The position numbers and the translations under genes are program-made. From SYFY01 sp041752315 (GTDB lineage Bacteria; Pseudomonadota; Gammaproteobacteria; Pseudomonadales; Azotimanducaceae): a stretch of DNA of 64,000 bases. The DNA lies in assembly GCA_041752315.1 (NCBI GenBank), contig JBGSHJ010000060.1:62001-126000 (forward strand). Direction: 5' to 3'. Of this stretch, positions 24,427 to 32,809 are shown in pieces. The notes under the pieces were generated by a model, which worked only from the letters and a program-made list of their open reading frames with translations, had not been told where the DNA came from and ran no database searches. Every line of letters begins with the position of its first letter. The first letter of the stretch is position 1.

Positions 24427-25431
24427 ATGTCATTCATAGAAGGGCTACCCAAGGCAGAACTCCATGTACATCTTGAAGGCACGCTGGAGCCCGAGCACGC
24501 ATTCGAACTGGCGCAGCGCAACGGCATCGATCTGCCTTACGACTCACCGTCGGCGATGCGGACGGCCTACACGTTTCACGATCTCCCCTCGTTTCTGCGC
24601 ATGTACTACATGGGCATGGACGTGTTGCGGCACGAACAGGATTTTTATGACCTTGCCTTCCGCTACTTTGAACGGGCTGCGGCGCAGAACGTGGTGTACG
24701 TGGAACCGTTTTTCGACCCGCAGGCGCATACCCGTCGGGGTGTTGCATTCGAGACGGTGATCAAAGGCATTCATCGCGCACAACAGGATGCTTCTGCACG
24801 ACTGGGCGTGCAATCCAGTCTGATTCTGTGTTTCCTGCGTGACATGAGCGCCGAGTCGGCGGCGGAGCATCTCGAAATGGCGCTGCCCTACCGCGACTGG
24901 CTCGTGGGTGTGGGGCTGGATTCGGACGAGTTTGCCAACCCGCCGAGGAAATTTGCCGAGGTGTTCAAGCGGGCACGCAGCGAAGGCTTCGCGCTGACCA
25001 TGCATTGTGACGTCAATCAGCAGGACACCCTGCAGAACATCCGTGAGTGCCTGGATCTGATCGAGGTGGACCGGATCGATCACGGCGTGAATGCGCTGGA
25101 CGATCCGTCGCTGTTGCGTGACATCGTTGCCCGCCAGCTTGTGCTGACGGTCTGTCCCATCTCCAATCGGTTTGTGACCCAGGATCTGACAGGCGATGCC
25201 ATCCGCAGGTTTCTCGATGCCGGTGCCAAAGTGACGATCAACTCGGACGACCCCGCCTACTTTGCCGGCTACATGACTGAAAATCTCCTCGCGCTGAGGG
25301 ACGAGGCAGGGTTTTCCGAGGAACAACTGGTTCAGCTCACTCGAAACGCCTTCGAGGGTTGTTGGGCAAAAGACGGTCTACGCCAAAACCTGCTCGCAAG
25401 ACTGGACGAGTATGTCCGGCACGCGGGCTGA
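24427..25431 (+). CDS. adenine/adenosine deaminase (ADA-like fold)
   Basis: A 334-residue zinc hydrolase of the adenosine deaminase superfamily. The metal and catalytic residues are in LPKAELHVHLEGTLEPE (HxH), the ALTMHCDVNQ histidine, DRIDHGVNAL and TINSDDPAYF. Sequence style and context (free-base catabolism, no nucleoside phosphorylase) suggest the adenine deaminase subgroup, giving hypoxanthine and ammonia; adenosine deaminase remains possible. It is preceded by its own sigma-54 promoter, divergent from the ureide operon, and convergent with the 8-oxoguanine deaminase gene seven bases away. The window holds a second, unrelated adenine deaminase at 52.4-54.3 kb. Confidence 0.9.
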   Translation: MSFIEGLPKAELHVHLEGTLEPEHAFELAQRNGIDLPYDSPSAMRTAYTFHDLPSFLRMYYMGMDVLRHEQDFYDLAFRYFERAAAQNVVYVEPFFDPQAHTRRGVAFETVIKGIHRAQQDASARLGVQSSLILCFLRDMSAESAAEHLEMALPYRDWLVGVGLDSDEFANPPRKFAEVFKRARSEGFALTMHCDVNQQDTLQNIRECLDLIEVDRIDHGVNALDDPSLLRDIVARQLVLTVCPISNRFVTQDLTGDAIRRFLDAGAKVTINSDDPAYFAGYMTENLLALRDEAGFSEEQLVQLTRNAFEGCWAKDGLRQNLLARLDEYVRHAG

Positions 25432-25438
25432 CGGCCGA

Positions 25439-26824
25439 TCAGCTGTTTGCCAGACGCAGTTCACGGGCCAGCCTGCGATGTCTCGAGCCAAGCTCCGCGA
25501 TATCACGATCCCTGATCTCCCCATCCACAACCCGCCACGTACCGGCGACCATCACGTGACGAGCGTGGTGCGCCCCGCACAGCAACAGTGCCGCCAACGG
25601 ATCATCGCTGCCGGAAAAACGAAGTTCGTTCAGATCAAACAACGCGAGATCAGCCAGCGCGCCAACGCCCAGATGACCCAGTAACGGACGCTGCAAAAGC
25701 CTGGCACCACCCAGGGTGGCCATGCGCAGTGCGTCAAGGTGCGAAGCCATAGGCGTGCCGGGGTTCAGCCGCGCCAGCAGCAGGGCCTGCCGGGCTTCCT
25801 GAACAAGGTTGGATGCGTCATTGGACGCCGAGCCATCAACCCCCAATCCAACCACCACTCCGGCAGCTTCAAGCTCTGCGACCGGGCAGATACCGGAACC
25901 CAGGACCATGTTGGACGATGGGCAGTGACTGATGGCCGTGCCTGCAGCCGCGAGTCGGCCGATTTCATCGGAACGGAAGTGAATGCCGTGCGCCAGCCAG
26001 GTCGTGGGGCCTAACCAGCCCACTTCTTCCAGCAGATCCAGCGGACGTTTGCCAAATTTCTCCAAGCAGAAACGGTTTTCGTCGATCGTTTCTGCCAGGT
26101 GGGTATGAAGCAACGTCCCGGTTTGCGCGGCAAGCGCCGCGGTGTCGCGCATCAACTCCGGGGTGACCGAAAAAGGTGAGCACGGTGCCAACGCGATCTG
26201 GCACATCGCGGTCTCGCCCGGATCGTGCCTGATGCTGATCAATCGTTCGCTGTCCCGAAGGATTGTGTCGTGGGTTTCGATGACGGAATCCGGCGGCAAT
26301 CCGCCGGCAGACTGTCCCAGACTCATGCTGCCACGGGTCAGCAACACACGAATGCCCACCCGCTCTGCTGCCACGCACTGCCGATCGATGGCATCCGGAA
26401 TCTGCCGGTTGAACACATAGTGGTGATCGACTGACGTCGTACACCCACTGAGCAGCAACTCGGTCAGGGCCAGTTCGGTGGACGCTTCGATCATCGCGGG
26501 TGTGAGCCCCTGCCAGACCGGATACAACGATTGCAGCCAGGGAAACAAGGGCTTGTCCAGGGCGCCGCGAAAGGCGCGGGTCAAGGTCTGGTAAAAATGG
26601 TGATGGGTGTTGATCAGACCGGGCAACACCACCAGATCCGCCGCATCAAAAATCCGGTCACACTGCGGTGTCGAACCCCGGGCAACGCGCTCGACGATGC
26701 GGCCACCCGCAATGACCAGGCCACCTCTGGCGTCCTGCGCCTCGGGGGCGGGATTGAATATGGCGAGCGGATTGCGTATCCACAGTCTCGAATCGATGGG
26801 GCTGCCACCCGTGGCTTCGCTCAT
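25439..26824 (-). CDS. 8-oxoguanine deaminase (ATZ/TRZ-like amidohydrolase)
   Basis: A 461-residue zinc amidohydrolase. The HHH form of the first metal motif (LPGLINTHHHFYQTLTRAF) and the segments TRGSMSLGQSAGGLPPDSV, AHGIHFRSDEIGRL, HCPSSNMVLGSG and GLGVDGSASNDASNL match the 8-oxoguanine deaminases characterised from Pseudomonas. The enzyme turns 8-oxoguanine into uric acid, so it feeds directly into the urate branch and bypasses xanthine dehydrogenase. ATG 26824 is chosen as the first methionine before the conserved N terminus. A sigma-54 promoter lies 95-110 bp upstream. Two further HHH-type relatives are encoded at 54.3-57.0 kb. Confidence 0.9.
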   Translation of the reverse strand: MSEATGGSPIDSRLWIRNPLAIFNPAPEAQDARGGLVIAGGRIVERVARGSTPQCDRIFDAADLVVLPGLINTHHHFYQTLTRAFRGALDKPLFPWLQSLYPVWQGLTPAMIEASTELALTELLLSGCTTSVDHHYVFNRQIPDAIDRQCVAAERVGIRVLLTRGSMSLGQSAGGLPPDSVIETHDTILRDSERLISIRHDPGETAMCQIALAPCSPFSVTPELMRDTAALAAQTGTLLHTHLAETIDENRFCLEKFGKRPLDLLEEVGWLGPTTWLAHGIHFRSDEIGRLAAAGTAISHCPSSNMVLGSGICPVAELEAAGVVVGLGVDGSASNDASNLVQEARQALLLARLNPGTPMASHLDALRMATLGGARLLQRPLLGHLGVGALADLALFDLNELRFSGSDDPLAALLLCGAHHARHVMVAGTWRVVDGEIRDRDIAELGSRHRRLARELRLANS

Positions 26825-26918
26825 TTCATGGTTCCGGGTCGGTTTGTTGTGCTGATGCTCTCCCTTTTTTCCACACCCACGCCATATCTGCCTTCCATCG
26901 CCTCGATTCGATGGAGGA

Positions 26919-26934
26919 AGCAACAATCGAGCCC
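26919..26934 (-). promoter_or_regulatory. sigma-54 promoter for 8-oxoguanine deaminase
   Basis: The minus strand reads GGGCTCGATTGTTGCT: GG-N10-GC spacing and TTGCT core, with two -24 mismatches. The predicted leader is about 84 bases. Confidence 0.55.
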
Positions 26935-27010
26935 ACGACTCCCCAGCTGCGCGGGTATGAGAGCCCGTGCACCTCAGCGATCTCCTGCAAGCGTGTCAGT
27001 GCGAAGAGGC

Positions 27011-27180
27011 GGCTTCGATTCCGAGAACAAGAACGATCAAATCCCGAGGTGTGTCCCCGTGGTTCGTCCCGAGGTGTGTCCCCGTGGTTCGTTTGTCTCC
27101 ACGGCGGTGGCGTGGCAGATTCTCGAGGTGTGTCCTCGTGGTTCGTCCTCCTCGTGGTTCGTCCCCGTGGTTCGTTCTGG
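27011..27180 (+). repeat. REP-like repeat cluster, locus B
   Basis: Starts with a 46-bp stretch (27011-27056) that recurs unchanged at 32810-32855. Three copies of CGAGGTGTGTCC(C/T)CG follow, mixed with additional CCCCGTGGTTCGTCC-like half units. It is the longest cluster of this family in the window. Confidence 0.8.
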
Positions 27181-27370
27181 TAAAAGCTTGTTCAGCAACT
27201 CCCTTCAAGTTTGGTCAACCGACACCTGCATGTTGATTTCACTGCAAAGCACAGCCAAGCCCCGCTATCCTCACCCCGTGCCTCTCCAATCTCTGCCGTG
27301 ATACCGGCTCGGATCTTCGCCTGAGGAGGGGAGTACTTCACCTGCCGTACCACGGACCTGGAAACGTCGA

Positions 27371-28531
27371 ATGAACGCAGAACGCCCGTCAGTCGTTGTG
27401 GCTGTTGAAAACAGCGTGCTCAACCTGCTGAGCAAAAAACTCGACGAGCGGCATGTCTTCCACAATCTGCAACACACCCTGGCAGTACGGGATGCGAGCC
27501 GACAACTGGCCGACAAAGCCGCGCTGGGCAATGACGAAAGAGAGGTGCTGGAACTCGCTGCCCTGCTGCACGATGTGGGCCATGTCGAGAAGTATGAGGG
27601 GCACGAAGACGCCAGTTGCCACATTGCGCAGCAGGTGTTGTCAGCGCAGAACTATCCGGCCGAAAAAATGGGCCTGGTGCTCACCTGCATCAACGCCACC
27701 CGGTCCACTGCCCTACCGGAAACCCGGCTTGAGATGATGATACGCGATGCCGATTGCGCGCATCTGGCTTCGGATGACTACACCCGATGCGGGGAGGCAC
27801 TGCGTGAGGAGTGGGCTGCTCTATGCGGGAAAACCTACACGGATAGCGAATGGAACGTCCTGAATCACAAGTTCTTCAAGGACCACAGCTACCACAGCGA
27901 AGCGGCCCGCGAGCTGTGGGACAAGAAAAAAAACGCCAACCAGAAAGCCGTGAAGAAACTGACGAAAGAGACTGCGGATACCGGTGTGGAAAACCACATG
28001 ACCAGTACCCGCAGCGCACAGATGATGTTCAAGACGTCACTTCGCAATCACATCGACCTGAGCAATCTGGCCGACAACAAGGCGAACATCATGCTCAGCA
28101 TCAACGCCATCATCATCACCATTACCATGCCGCTCGCCGCCGGCTACGTGACGGCCCATCCATTCCTGCTGTGGCCGATGGCAGTCCTGATGAGTACCTG
28201 CCTGATCGCCATGTCTTTCGCGACGATGGCCACCCGGCCCACCAAAATGAATGGGCACACCTCGAAGCAGGATATCCAGCAGGGGCAAGCGAACCTGTTT
28301 TTTTTCGGCAATTTCTTCAGGATGAGTTTCGACGATTACCGTGAGGGTATGCGATTCATCGCCGCCGACGAGGAGCGGCTGGACAGCGCCATCCTCCGGG
28401 ACCTGTACTTTCTGGGTAAATCGCTGGGACGCAAATACTCCCTGCTGCGGATCTGCTACACGGTATTCCTGTCGGGCATCGGGCTTACGGTGTTCACGTT
28501 TGCGATGAGTTACCTGCTTGCGGAACACTGA
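27371..28531 (+). CDS. HD-domain protein with C-terminal Pycsar-effector-like (PycTM) membrane domain
   Basis: A 386-residue two-domain protein. Residues about 25-180 form an HD phosphohydrolase domain: H31-NLQ-H35, H67-D68 (ALLHDVGHVE) and the downstream acidic DADCAH near 126-131. Residues about 222-386 match the PycTM type: IDLSNLADNKANIMLSIN leads into helix 1 (about 238-260), helix 2 (264-287), a cytoplasmic FFGNFFRMSFDDY and LRDLYFLGKSLGRKYSLLR stretch, and helix 3 (359-383). In Pycsar anti-phage systems, PycTM proteins respond to cyclic CMP or UMP made by an adjacent cyclase. No cyclase gene is in this window. The HD part could degrade a nucleotide signal; that is inference. A standalone metabolic or stress role is possible. 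Confidence 0.85.
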   Translation: MNAERPSVVVAVENSVLNLLSKKLDERHVFHNLQHTLAVRDASRQLADKAALGNDEREVLELAALLHDVGHVEKYEGHEDASCHIAQQVLSAQNYPAEKMGLVLTCINATRSTALPETRLEMMIRDADCAHLASDDYTRCGEALREEWAALCGKTYTDSEWNVLNHKFFKDHSYHSEAARELWDKKKNANQKAVKKLTKETADTGVENHMTSTRSAQMMFKTSLRNHIDLSNLADNKANIMLSINAIIITITMPLAAGYVTAHPFLLWPMAVLMSTCLIAMSFATMATRPTKMNGHTSKQDIQQGQANLFFFGNFFRMSFDDYREGMRFIAADEERLDSAILRDLYFLGKSLGRKYSLLRICYTVFLSGIGLTVFTFAMSYLLAEH

Positions 28532-28666
28532 GAGTCTGCGATTGCAGCCACCCGGAACCTGCAGGTTATTGACAAGCGTTTCATTGCCGGTTTTTTGATG
28601 CGTTGTCGTGCATCCGGCAATCCTCCACCATCAGGAACGTTGACCATCGCTGATCGTCATCCATAC

Positions 28667-29752
28667 ATGCGAGTTGAGATGCATCCCTGCCGTTTCATCA
28701 ACATCAGACAGCCAGGCGCCTTCCGATGGGCGCTCATCATCCTGGTGGCCCTGGTCTCACCGCCAACCTGGCCCGCCGAAAGTCACTGGACTGGCGTTGC
28801 GCGAATCGTGGTGTTCGGTGATTTGCACGGGGACTACGAACAGTATGTAAAGCTGCTCAAGCTGAACGCACTGGCGGACGAACAGTTGCACTGGCGCGGG
28901 GGGAGAACGCATCTGGTGCAGCTCGGCGATGTTCCGGATCGCGGCGCCGACTCGCTACGGATCATCCGCCACCTGATGCGGTTGCAGCGGGAGGCGGCCA
29001 GGGACGGGGGCGCTGTCCACGCCCTTGTCGGCAACCACGAAGCGATGAACATCCTCGGAGATCTGGAGTACGTTCACCCCGGTGAATATGCGGCTCTGGT
29101 CACCCGGAAGTCTGCGCGTCTGCAGGAGAACTACCTTGCGAAGGTGTACATGCACAGGATCCGGAATGATCCGGCCCTCGCCAGTGATCGGTCTGCCGTA
29201 ATGGAACAGTTGAAGACACAGTACCCGCCCGGCTATGTCGAACACCGCGTGTTGTGGCAACCCGGTGGTGAACTGGCGAGGTGGGTCGCGGCCAATCCGA
29301 CGGTCATACGGATCAACAGAACGCTTTTCTGTCACGGCGGAATCAACCCGCACGTTGAATTGATGCCAATCGACGTGATCAATTCCGGCATCTCCGCCAC
29401 ACTTCGCGATGCTCATGCGGGTCCAGACAATCCAGCCACAAGCGAAGAAGGACCACTCTGGTACCGAGGTCTCACGAATGGTGATGAGGCAGCCGAGACC
29501 GAAGCGGTCGACAGAATGCTCGGATTTCATGATGCGGATCGTATCGTGATCGCCCATACACCCACCCCGGGCAGGATCGTTGCACGCTTCGGTGGCAAGG
29601 TCATCATGGCTGACACCGGCATCTCCGCCTTCTACGGGGGTCACGCGGTCAACCTTGTGATTGAAGGAGATGACCTCTACAGCCAGACGCCTGAAGGACG
29701 CGCACGCGTGGTGTCCGGGACACGGACGAAGCGGGCTTTCGAAAGCCAGTGA
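28667..29752 (+). CDS. exported metallophosphatase, Shewanella-like protein phosphatase type
   Basis: A 361-residue calcineurin-like phosphoesterase with an N-terminal hydrophobic signal (WALIILVALVSPP). The five metal and catalytic motifs of PPP phosphatases are intact: VVFGDLHGDYEQ, LGDVPDRGADS, VGNHEAMN, LFCHGGINP and VIAHTPTPG. The overall order matches bacterial Shewanella-like phosphatases, which act on phosphotyrosine or phosphoserine peptides in vitro. Starts at ATG 28598, 28667 and 28679 are all possible; no good ribosome-binding site decides. It sits downstream of the HD-PycTM gene on the same strand, 135 bp away, and ahead of the CotH-like gene. Its partner in the periplasm is unknown. 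Confidence 0.85.
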   Translation: MRVEMHPCRFINIRQPGAFRWALIILVALVSPPTWPAESHWTGVARIVVFGDLHGDYEQYVKLLKLNALADEQLHWRGGRTHLVQLGDVPDRGADSLRIIRHLMRLQREAARDGGAVHALVGNHEAMNILGDLEYVHPGEYAALVTRKSARLQENYLAKVYMHRIRNDPALASDRSAVMEQLKTQYPPGYVEHRVLWQPGGELARWVAANPTVIRINRTLFCHGGINPHVELMPIDVINSGISATLRDAHAGPDNPATSEEGPLWYRGLTNGDEAAETEAVDRMLGFHDADRIVIAHTPTPGRIVARFGGKVIMADTGISAFYGGHAVNLVIEGDDLYSQTPEGRARVVSGTRTKRAFESQ

Positions 29753-29785
29753 CATTCAGCCCATCGATCCTCGGAGGATCTTCAC

Positions 29786-30826
29786 ATGTTCGATCGCAAG
29801 CCTCTGTCCGGCGTTCTCCTGGCTGGAATCCTGCTGACCGTGGTACCGGCTTCCGCGCTGTCGAAACCGGAGGACCCGCTGTTCGCGAGTGACACCCCCC
29901 TCGAAATCACCCTTTCGGCGCCACTTTCACAAGCACGGTCGGAGCGCGACAAGTCGGCCGTCTATCCGGGCGAAGTCCGCTGGGATACACGCACGTTTCC
30001 CGTTGAAGTCACCCTGCGTGGCAATCGCCGGTTGAACCGCAAGGTCTGCGCCTACCCACCGCTACGACTGAATTTCGACAAGAAGACAACAGCCGACTCG
30101 GTGTTCGACGGACAGACCAACCTCAAGCTGGTGGTGCAATGCGGTGATGGGACACTGCATGCAGACTACCTGCGTGCCGAGTACCTGATGTACAAGGCAC
30201 TGAATGTGCTGACACCCCTCAGTTACCAGGCTCGATGGATCAACGTGACCTATACAGACACCGACGGCCAGATGGAGGATCGGTCGGAGGGAGCGTTTTT
30301 TGTCGAACGTACAGGGCGGCTCGCCAAACGCAAAGGACGCAAGAGTGCCGAGGTCGGCACCATCAGGATCGATGAGCTGGATCTGCCGTCTGCCGCGTTG
30401 GTCAATCTCTTCCAGTTCGTGATTGCCAATCCGGATTATTCGCTCACCACCGCACCGGCAGGAGACGAGTGCTGCCACAACGCCAAGCTGGTGACCGGCC
30501 CGACACAAGGCACCTATACACCATTGATCTATGATTTCGATTCTTCCGGTGCCATCAACACGAAGTACGCACGACCACCCTTGGTCCTTGATATCAAGAA
30601 AGTGACCGACCGGATCTACATGGGTTACTGCGACGAAAATGGTGTACTGGACGATGCACGCGCCAGAATGCTGGCAGCACGCGAAGAGATTATCGGCGTG
30701 TTCACAGCCGACCCTGTGCTGTCACCGAGAAAAAAGTCCCGTGTGGTCGATTTTCTGGAGCGCGGTTTTGAAATCCTCAGCGACGACGGCCGTTTCAGGA
30801 AAGTCGTCCTCAATCGTTGTCGTTGA
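29786..30826 (+). CDS. exported protein with CotH-kinase-like features
   Basis: A 346-residue protein with a cleavable signal peptide (LSGVLLAGILLTVVPASALS) and a strong ribosome-binding site (GGAGG nine bases before ATG). The body has segments seen in CotH-like kinase-fold proteins: PPLRLNFDKKTT, FDGQTNLKLVVQC, LRAEYLMYKALNVLTPLSYQA, LFQFVIANPDYSL and PLIYDFDSSGAIN. Known CotH proteins phosphorylate secreted proteins in spore formers; this branch in Gram-negative bacteria is uncharacterised. Its 3' end overlaps the convergent SdiA-regulated-type gene by 17 bp. Being next to an exported protein phosphatase, the two could form an extracytoplasmic phosphorylation pair; this is speculation. Confidence 0.7.
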   Translation: MFDRKPLSGVLLAGILLTVVPASALSKPEDPLFASDTPLEITLSAPLSQARSERDKSAVYPGEVRWDTRTFPVEVTLRGNRRLNRKVCAYPPLRLNFDKKTTADSVFDGQTNLKLVVQCGDGTLHADYLRAEYLMYKALNVLTPLSYQARWINVTYTDTDGQMEDRSEGAFFVERTGRLAKRKGRKSAEVGTIRIDELDLPSAALVNLFQFVIANPDYSLTTAPAGDECCHNAKLVTGPTQGTYTPLIYDFDSSGAINTKYARPPLVLDIKKVTDRIYMGYCDENGVLDDARARMLAAREEIIGVFTADPVLSPRKKSRVVDFLERGFEILSDDGRFRKVVLNRCR

Positions 30827-31622
30827 CGGGCGCGTAACGCGTGATGAACCCACTACCCTTTTTACCTTCATCGGCGATCACAATCGATCCGTCCGGCATG
30901 ACCGCTATACCTTCAGGTTGCGGATGACCGACCAACGTCCGCGCACCCAACAGGTTCCCCGCACGATCAATCTCGAGCAGGGTCGTCTGTCTGGCGGCGA
31001 CGATGTGGATCGTATCGTCGAGGATCGACAGACCTGACGGATTGAGTTTGCGGATCGAACCAAGTTCCTCGAGTGGTCGGCCGAGAAAAACCTCGGCACG
31101 CGCAATGCCCGGAGACCATGAATGAATCATCAGGCTATGCCGCTCGCTTTTTTCGAAACTCTCCTTGCACACAAGGAGAAACTGAGGCGAATCAAACGTC
31201 AGTCCCTCGACTTCACATCGTTTCTTGAGTCGTGTATTGAACACCTCGTACGAAGGCGGGTGCTTCGACGCGGCGAGCCCGTCAATCGCGCGGTACAGCT
31301 TACCCTGACTGGTCACCAGCCAGACGTCATTGCCGGCGACCGTGATACCTTCGAAATCTGCGGTAATGACGGGCTGCCCGAGTGAGAACAAAACGTCCAC
31401 ACGCTCACGCTCGAGGTCGATGGTGTAAACGGTTGCCACTTCATCGCTGACCGCGAGCAGCCTGTTCTGATCCACCGCAGCCAGACCGGACACTTCCTTC
31501 AACGCAGCGGGCAACGGAATTCTCTGGACCTGCGTACCGTCTCGTTCAGCCGATGACGGATCGGCACAGGCCGTGGTGGCCAGCAGCCAGAGGACGATGA
31601 CAAGCCGGGGTATTGTGATCAT
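30810..31622 (-). CDS. SdiA-regulated-type beta-propeller lipoprotein
   Basis: A 270-residue protein with a lipoprotein signal (IVLWLLATTAC, Cys19). The mature part has repeated propeller blades (KEVSGLAAVDQNRLLAVSDE, ADFEGITVAGNDVWLVTS, NPSGLSILDDTIHIVAA, HPQPEGIAVMPDGSIVIADE), matching the SdiA-regulated (YjiK-like) family, whose function is unknown. Its ATG overlaps the stop of the carotenoid-oxygenase remnant upstream (ATGA). The 3' end overlaps the CotH-like gene in the opposite direction. Confidence 0.8.
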   Translation of the reverse strand: MITIPRLVIVLWLLATTACADPSSAERDGTQVQRIPLPAALKEVSGLAAVDQNRLLAVSDEVATVYTIDLERERVDVLFSLGQPVITADFEGITVAGNDVWLVTSQGKLYRAIDGLAASKHPPSYEVFNTRLKKRCEVEGLTFDSPQFLLVCKESFEKSERHSLMIHSWSPGIARAEVFLGRPLEELGSIRKLNPSGLSILDDTIHIVAARQTTLLEIDRAGNLLGARTLVGHPQPEGIAVMPDGSIVIADEGKKGSGFITRYAPVNDND

Positions 31623-31897
31623 GGCGCAAATCCTGACTCATCCATGCTGAGCGGCAACGGTACCGCGGCGATCGGCCTCTTGGTCAGCGCGTTCGCTTCG
31701 AAGACGCAGTCTTGTGTCTTCCGGGCCACCCCGTCGTAAACGATTGCCACGACCCAGCCATCGTCCAGGTTGCATCCCCCCGGTCGCGGTGCGAACACGG
31801 GTTCAGCAACCACCATGATAGTCGTACCTGATCCAGGCTGTCTGGCGTTGCCCAGGGCCTGATCCTTTAACCCGGGCGAATGACGGTGTTTGGGCAT
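31619..31897 (-). pseudogene. carotenoid oxygenase C-terminal remnant
   Basis: A 92-codon open frame whose second half, EPVFAPRPGGCNLDDGWVVA then IVYDG and ALTKRPIAAVPLPL, matches the C-terminal blade of carotenoid/lignostilbene cleavage dioxygenases (RPE65 family, usually 450-500 residues). The four iron-binding histidines of the N-terminal blades are absent, and the usual final G-x-H-G-x-W histidine motif is replaced by MDESGFAP. Upstream sequence ends in REP-like repeats at 31966-32018. I read it as a truncated leftover, though a short peptide could still be translated, since its stop overlaps the next start. Confidence 0.65.
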
Positions 31898-31965
31898 GTC
31901 GTGTTCCTCCGGTGTCGATCGTCCGCCAAAGTCAGAGGCGTCAACCAGCCTGACGCACGGGATAA

Positions 31966-32018
31966 CGAGGTGTGTCCTCGTAGATATAGATACCTCTGAA
32001 TCCCGAGGTGTGTCCTCG
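31966..32018 (+). repeat. REP-like repeats, locus C (two copies)
   Basis: CGAGGTGTGTCCTCG occurs at 31966-31980 and 32004-32018, each followed by TAGATA. They lie immediately upstream of the VapBC module. Confidence 0.8.
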
Positions 32019-32120
32019 TAGATAAACCCTCCCCGATGCGCCTTCTGGGAAGAAGCGTGCCTTGCGCAATTCAATTTGATGCAATAGCATCACCGCATCA
32101 AATGCAACCCAGCGGCAACG

Positions 32121-32369
32121 ATGCGCACCACACTCGATATCGACGACGACATCCTGAGCGCCGCAAAGGAAATCGCCCGCAAGGAACGAAAAACAGCCGG
32201 CGCGGTGATCTCGGCGCTGGTGCGACGCACTTTGACGCAGGCTTCGCCGTCCCCGGCACTGGCGATCCACGAACCGGTGTCGTTTTATGGGTTCCAGCCA
32301 ATGCCAGCAGGAAACCGGGTCGTGACCGAGGAGACCATTGAGCGATTGCGCGAGCAGGAAGGCATCTGA
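32121..32369 (+). CDS. vapB: VapB-type antitoxin (ribbon-helix-helix)
   Basis: An 82-residue antitoxin. The N terminus MRTTLDIDDDILSAAKEIAR is the beta-strand and first helix of the DUF2191/CopG-like ribbon-helix-helix DNA-binding domain, followed by a flexible C-terminal tail ending TEETIERLREQEGI that would bind the toxin. It overlaps the PIN toxin gene by one base (TGATG), the standard arrangement. Such antitoxins normally repress their own promoter. Confidence 0.9.
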   Translation: MRTTLDIDDDILSAAKEIARKERKTAGAVISALVRRTLTQASPSPALAIHEPVSFYGFQPMPAGNRVVTEETIERLREQEGI

Positions 32370-32797
32370 TGCGCTCGCTGTTCGATGTCAACGTGCTGAT
32401 CGCGTTGCTCGACACGGCTCACATACATCACCTGCGCGCTCGCACCTGGATGGAAACGCACATTGAAGACGGATGGTCTTCCTGCCCCTTGACGCAAAAT
32501 GGTTGCATTCGAATCCTGTCGCAATCGAGCTATCCGGGATATGAACCCCCCGCGCAAATCGCATCGCGGATGCGCATGGCTACACAGACCCGGTGGCACG
32601 AATTCTGGCCCGACGACATCAGCCTCTTCGAACCGGAGCGCATCGACTGGCGCCACGTGCTCGGGTCCAGGCAACTGACAGACGTCTATCTCCTTGCCCT
32701 TGCAGTGCATCGCGAAGGTCGACTGGTCACGTTCGACCGCTCGATATCCCTGGGTTCAGTCAAAACAGCACGCGACATTCATCTCGTGGCTATCTGA
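32369..32797 (+). CDS. vapC: VapC-type PIN-domain ribonuclease toxin
   Basis: A 142-residue PIN-domain protein. Acidic active-site positions are visible: Asp6 in MRSLFDVNVLIALLD, a central glutamate/aspartate (PDDISLFEPERIDW) and LTDVYLLALAV, with TFDRSI near the C terminus. VapC toxins cleave tRNA or rRNA when the antitoxin is lost. The NGCIRILSQ segment is typical of the MT-type TA VapC subgroup. The module lies between REP-like loci C and D, 40-120 bp on either side. Confidence 0.92.
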   Translation: MRSLFDVNVLIALLDTAHIHHLRARTWMETHIEDGWSSCPLTQNGCIRILSQSSYPGYEPPAQIASRMRMATQTRWHEFWPDDISLFEPERIDWRHVLGSRQLTDVYLLALAVHREGRLVTFDRSISLGSVKTARDIHLVAI

Positions 32798-32809
32798 AAC
32801 GAGCCGGGT

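Larger units (their letters stand above)
26825..27370. other. 546-bp gap: sigma-54 site and REP cluster
   Basis: No gene. It contains the promoter of the 8-oxoguanine deaminase (26919-26934) and the REP-like cluster at 27011-27180. The last 190 bp before the HD-PycTM gene show no clear promoter. Confidence 0.7.

Noticed and set aside
27011..27180. A CRISPR-like array
   Set aside because: The repeats are irregularly spaced, hairpin-based and overlapping, without uniform spacers or cas genes.
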